A stretch of DNA of 6,361 bases. Origin: an uncultured Clostridia bacterium (GTDB lineage Bacteria; Bacillota; Clostridia; Oscillospirales; Ruminococcaceae). This document shows positions 4,978-6,361 of this stretch, piece after piece. Both the position numbers and the translations under genes were made by a program. The stretch lies in assembly GCA_937891895.1 (NCBI GenBank), contig CALATN010000012.1, forward strand, positions 1-6,361, written 5' to 3'. Within the stretch, counting starts at the first letter, position 1. Each line of letters opens with the position of its first letter. Below the pieces are notes generated by a model, which was not told the DNA's origin, made no database searches, and saw only the letters and a list, made by a program, of their open reading frames with translations.

Positions 4978-5253
4978 ATGGCACAGACAACATTTACAAT
5001 TCGCATGGATGAAGATACTAAGCGAGATTTTAACGCACTTTGCGAAAATATCGGTCTGACAATGTCAGCTGCATTTTGCGTATTTGCGAAAAAAGCAGTA
5101 TCAGAGCAGCGAATTCCATTTGATTTGACAGCAAACACAGACCCATTTTACAGCGAAGCTAACATGAAGCACTTGACAGCAATCATTGACGGTATAGAGA
5201 ACGGCTCACGTTCACTTACAGAACATGAATTGATTGAGGTGGACGACGAATGA
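4978..5253 (+). CDS. RelB/DinJ-family antitoxin
   Basis: A 91-aa antitoxin. The RHH DNA-binding domain is at the N-terminus: strand TTFTIRMD (4-11), helix DTKRDFNALCENIG, then the typical LTMSAAFCVFAKKAV, close to the family's GLTMSTAINLFLKQ pattern, and the IPFD motif at 46-49. The acidic C-terminal half (DPFYSEANMKHLTAII...HELIEVDDE) should wrap the toxin and be protease-sensitive. ATG 4978 follows AAAGGAGG at 7 bases. It overlaps the toxin start by 4 bases (ATGA), as usual for such pairs. It likely represses the promoter at 4926-4954, more strongly in complex with the toxin. Confidence 0.92.
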   Translation: MAQTTFTIRMDEDTKRDFNALCENIGLTMSAAFCVFAKKAVSEQRIPFDLTANTDPFYSEANMKHLTAIIDGIENGSRSLTEHELIEVDDE

Positions 5254-5510
5254 AGTTAAAATGGGATGAAGAAGCGTGGAGCGACTATCTTTATTGGCAG
5301 ACACAAGACAAAAAGACCTTGAAAAAGATTAACGCTTTGCTCAACGATGCAATGAGAAATCCTTTCGAGGGTATCGGTAAGCCTGAACCGTTGAAACATC
5401 GTTCAGGATATTGGAGCAGAAGAATTGACGAAAAAAATCGCATAGTATACAAAGTTGAGGGTGATTCTCTGATAATCGCAGCAACAAAAGGGCATTATGA
5501 CGATAAGTAA
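5250..5510 (+). CDS. yoeB: YoeB/Txe-family mRNA-interferase toxin
   Basis: An 86-aa toxin that matches the YoeB plan throughout: LKWDEEAWSDYLYWQTQDKKTLKKINALL, then NPFEGIGKPEPLKH, then SGYWSRRIDEKNRIVYKV, and the C-terminal end KGHYDDK. The residues corresponding to YoeB's catalytic E46, R65 and H83 are present as E46, R64 and H82, followed by a tyrosine. It should be an active ribosome-dependent endoribonuclease that cuts mRNA in the A site. It is translationally coupled to the antitoxin through the ATGA overlap. The classical partner of YoeB is YefM (Phd fold); here the partner is RelB/DinJ-like, a pairing also known in Gram-positives. It probably stabilises the mobile element after segregation or excision. 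Confidence 0.94.
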   Translation: MKLKWDEEAWSDYLYWQTQDKKTLKKINALLNDAMRNPFEGIGKPEPLKHRSGYWSRRIDEKNRIVYKVEGDSLIIAATKGHYDDK

Positions 5511-5514
5511 AGCG

Positions 5515-5542
5515 AAAGCCCTTGCAATGCAGGGGCTTTTTT
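5515..5542 (+). terminator. Intrinsic terminator of the toxin-antitoxin operon
   Basis: An 11-bp stem (5515-5525 with 5529-5539, one G-U pair) with a 3-base loop and six T at 5537-5542, starting 4 bases after the toxin stop. This is a strong canonical terminator that isolates the operon. Confidence 0.92.
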
Positions 5543-5550
5543 AAGTATAG

Positions 5551-5584
5551 CAAGCACTGGGTACGGCTCCACCATACCCCCCCC
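5551..5584 (-). other. Candidate oriT-like element: inverted repeat with C run
   Basis: GGGTACGG (5559-5566) pairs with CCATACCC (5572-5579) over a 5-base loop. All eight positions pair when the minus strand is read, one as G-T. The right arm runs into eight C (5577-5584). On the minus strand the arm is followed by AGTGCTTGC. A G/C-rich inverted repeat a few bases from a possible nick sequence is the layout of MOBP-type transfer origins. No relaxase gene is in the window, so this is tentative. Confidence 0.28.
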
Positions 5585-5745
5585 ATTTTTGAACACATTT
5601 TAACACATTTTTCAAGTGTAGCAAGAAAGGTACATTGTCGGACATTTCGACAAAATACATCCACTTGTTAGGGACTCCCCTAAGACCTGAAAAATACTCT
5701 GCGTTTATCAAAAATCAAGGCTTTGAAAAGTTGCAAGCATAGAAC

Positions 5746-5767
5746 GTGTACAGCCACGGCTATACAC
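5746..5767. repeat. 22-bp imperfect palindrome
   Basis: GTGTA-C-AGCC-AC-GGCT-A-TACAC: nine of ten pairs are complementary around a two-base centre. The near-zero loop argues against an RNA hairpin and for a site bound by a dimeric protein. Confidence 0.5.
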
Positions 5768-5838
5768 ATTCGGGAAAAATCGCTACGCTCAGTATAAAAA
5801 ATGTTTTAATTCAATTAACAATTAATTGTTTTATTATT

Positions 5839-5863
5839 CGTTTGTTCGCCGCTTGTTCGTACC
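5839..5863 (-). repeat. Inverted third copy of the integrase-leader 11-bp repeats
   Basis: Read on the minus strand from 5863: GGTACGAACAAGCG, then GCGAACAAACG, then an AATAATAAAA tail. Copy A upstream of int reads GGTACGAACAAGCA, ACGAACAAGCA, ATGATAAA. Thirteen bases are identical from the first base, and the 11-bp spacing is kept. Copies A and B face right and this copy faces left, so the three bracket int and the toxin-antitoxin operon, as arm-type sites at opposite ends of an element would. Confidence 0.62.
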
Positions 5864-5926
5864 TTTTTTGCACTAAAACAACAAACCTGTTAAGAATACT
5901 TAACGATTTTTCTATATTGTCAATTC

Positions 5927-5955
5927 TTGACATTAAACTTTTATTATGGTACAAT
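5927..5955 (+). promoter_or_regulatory. Plus-strand promoter facing the right-end gene
   Basis: TTGACA (5927-5932) and TACAAT (5950-5955) are 17 bases apart with an extended TGG before the -10. TGTCAA-TTC-TTGACA (5918-5932) makes the -35 box half of an inverted repeat, so it may be regulated. The transcript, starting near 5962, would be a leader of nearly 300 bases before the gene at 6259, crossing the small-RNA region and the terminator at 6194-6229. Confidence 0.7.
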
Positions 5956-5973
5956 AAAAATAAGCAGAAAAAT

Positions 5974-6043
5974 GAAAAAAGTCGTAACGGTTGCAGCCGT
6001 TACGACTTCCGAACTTGAATTAAGTTCTCCTATTTTTCTTAGC
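5974..6043 (-). ncRNA. Probable second minus-strand small RNA, about 70 nt
   Basis: From the promoter at 6050-6079 the transcript would start near 6043. It forms a 6-bp hairpin (GAACTT/AAGTTC, 6011-6027) and then a perfect 12-bp hairpin (5979-5990 with 5997-6008, 6-base loop) followed by six U (5975-5980). The last hairpin is a strong intrinsic terminator on the minus strand. There is no ORF. The design repeats that of the small RNA at 1616-1696, although the sequences differ. It is fully complementary to the leader made from the promoter at 5927-5955, so cis antisense control is likely (inference). Confidence 0.62.
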
Positions 6044-6049
6044 ACCTAT

Positions 6050-6079
6050 ATTATACCACAATTCATTGTGGTCTGTCAA
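6050..6079 (-). promoter_or_regulatory. Minus-strand promoter with an 8-bp operator in its spacer
   Basis: On the minus strand, TTGACA (6074-6079) and TATAAT (6050-6055) are 18 bases apart with an extended TGG. The spacer is almost entirely the perfect inverted repeat ACCACAAT-TC-ATTGTGGT (6055-6072), so a repressor could cover it. It drives the small RNA at 5974-6043. Confidence 0.72.
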
Positions 6080-6132
6080 CGTAAATTTTATAGTAAAAAA
6101 TGGAGTAAATACTTCCGTTTTTTGGTATTTTT

Positions 6133-6166
6133 GGTGAAAATATACCCACTTTGGATATATTTTACC
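6133..6166. other. A/T-rich hairpin in the right-end leader
   Basis: GGT plus AAAATATA (6133-6144, one bulged G) pairs with TATATTTT plus ACC (6156-6166) over an 11-base loop. There is no T run. It may be part of the leader fold upstream of the terminator at 6194-6229. Confidence 0.4.
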
Positions 6167-6193
6167 CTCTTTTCGGTATGCGTTTGTGGTGTG

Positions 6194-6229
6194 AAGCAAG
6201 GGAGATTCTGTCAAGTTCCCTTGCTTTTT
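6194..6229 (+). terminator. Intrinsic terminator just upstream of the last gene
   Basis: A perfect 10-bp stem AAGCAAGGGA/TCCCTTGCTT (6194-6203 and 6217-6226) has a 13-base loop and T at 6225-6229. No gene ends just upstream of it, and it is 30 bases before the start of the 6259 gene. It therefore fits an attenuator in that gene's leader better than an ordinary gene end. Confidence 0.75.
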
Positions 6230-6258
6230 CTGTTATTATAACGAAAGGTGGTAATAAC

Positions 6259-6361
6259 TTGACCGAACACAGAAAAGCATATATGCGTGCATATATGAAA
6301 AAACGCTGGGCAAACCTCACCAGAGAAGAAAAAGACAAGCAGAACGCTTACCAGAACGCTT
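6259..6361 (+). CDS. N-terminal part of a basic, lysine/tyrosine-rich hypothetical protein
   Basis: Starts at TTG 6259 with AAAGGTGG (6244-6251) upstream; ATG 6283 is an alternative but has no ribosome site. The 34 visible codons read MTEHRKAYMRAYMKKRWANLTREEKDKQNAYQNA and run off the window. The piece is strongly basic and helical, with a repeated AYM unit encoded by a direct GCATATATG repeat. Similar short basic starts occur in small DNA-associated proteins of phages and conjugative elements, but I cannot name a family. Expression probably depends on read-through of the terminator at 6194-6229. Confidence 0.55.
   Translation, partial: MTEHRKAYMRAYMKKRWANLTREEKDKQNAYQNA

Larger units (their letters stand above)
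5543..5926. other. Noncoding repeat-rich stretch after the toxin-antitoxin operon
   Basis: I see no credible gene here. It holds a near-identical pair AAGTATAGCAAG (5543) and AAGTGTAGCAAG (5614), a tandem AACACATTTT (5592 and 5602), a 6-bp inverted repeat TTGTCG/CGACAA (5635-5653), a C8 run (5577-5584), a palindrome at 5746-5767, an inverted copy of the integrase 11-bp repeats (5839-5863), and GTTAAG/CTTAAC (5889-5904). The density of symmetric elements suggests a recombination or transfer control region. Confidence 0.55.

Noticed and set aside
3282..5912. GATTTTTC shared at 3282-3289 and 5905-5912, just outside the 11-bp repeats, as a possible direct-repeat core
   Set aside because: Eight A/T-rich bases matching between two AT-rich stretches is easily chance, and the left copy is inside a coding region.
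5746..6241. Plus-strand ORFs of 90 and 104 aa in the right intergenic region
   Set aside because: They run through two converging promoters and two strong hairpins, lack ribosome sites and have random-like hydrophobic content.

Overview
The window looks like accessory DNA from a low-to-moderate-GC Gram-positive gut bacterium, probably a clostridial (Ruminococcus / Oscillospiraceae-like) member of the Bacillota. This is an inference. It rests on strong AGGAGG-type ribosome sites, TTGACA / TGnTATAAT promoters, several tight intrinsic terminators, and small proteins of a kind common on mobile elements of these bacteria (a ribbon-helix-helix protein beginning MAKMGRPTDNPK, a RelB/YoeB module, a tyrosine integrase).

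Layout. (1) 1-1191 is the end of a glycan-biosynthesis-like operon: the tail of one gene, a GNAT acetyltransferase, and a family-2 glycosyltransferase that loses its family sequence after about 67 codons and continues in frame into an unrelated C-terminal segment. A terminator at 1200-1233 closes the block. (2) 1296-2752 is a small-gene module. It has a consensus promoter under a 12-bp inverted repeat, a ribbon-helix-helix (RHH) protein, a probable minus-strand small RNA, three small hypothetical genes (114, 40 and 45 aa) and a 67-aa helix-turn-helix protein. (3) 2837-4701 is a recombination module: a winged-HTH/coiled-coil DNA-binding protein whose own gene carries two 11-bp-phased TTGCAA arrays, a duplicated integrase leader with tandem 11-bp repeats, and a complete tyrosine recombinase. 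(4) 4926-5542 is a self-contained RelB/DinJ-YoeB toxin-antitoxin operon with its own promoter and terminator. (5) 5543-6258 is about 700 bases of noncoding control DNA. It holds an oriT-like inverted repeat with a C run, palindromes, an inverted third copy of the integrase-leader 11-bp repeats, two converging promoters and a second minus-strand small RNA, then an intrinsic terminator directly upstream of a gene that runs off the window (6259 on).

How it may work together. The RHH, HTH and wHTH proteins are likely regulators of the element and its integrase. The 11-bp repeats upstream of int, with their inverted copy beyond the toxin-antitoxin operon, look like arm-type recombinase sites bracketing int plus the toxin-antitoxin pair. 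The toxin-antitoxin pair would stabilise the element. The two small RNAs have the same design: an extended -10 promoter, 70-80 nt, two hairpins, the last being a terminator. The second lies opposite a leader that ends in a terminator, which suggests antisense/attenuation control of the 6259 gene. I see no relaxase, replication initiator, phage structural gene, CRISPR array, tRNA or rRNA in the window.
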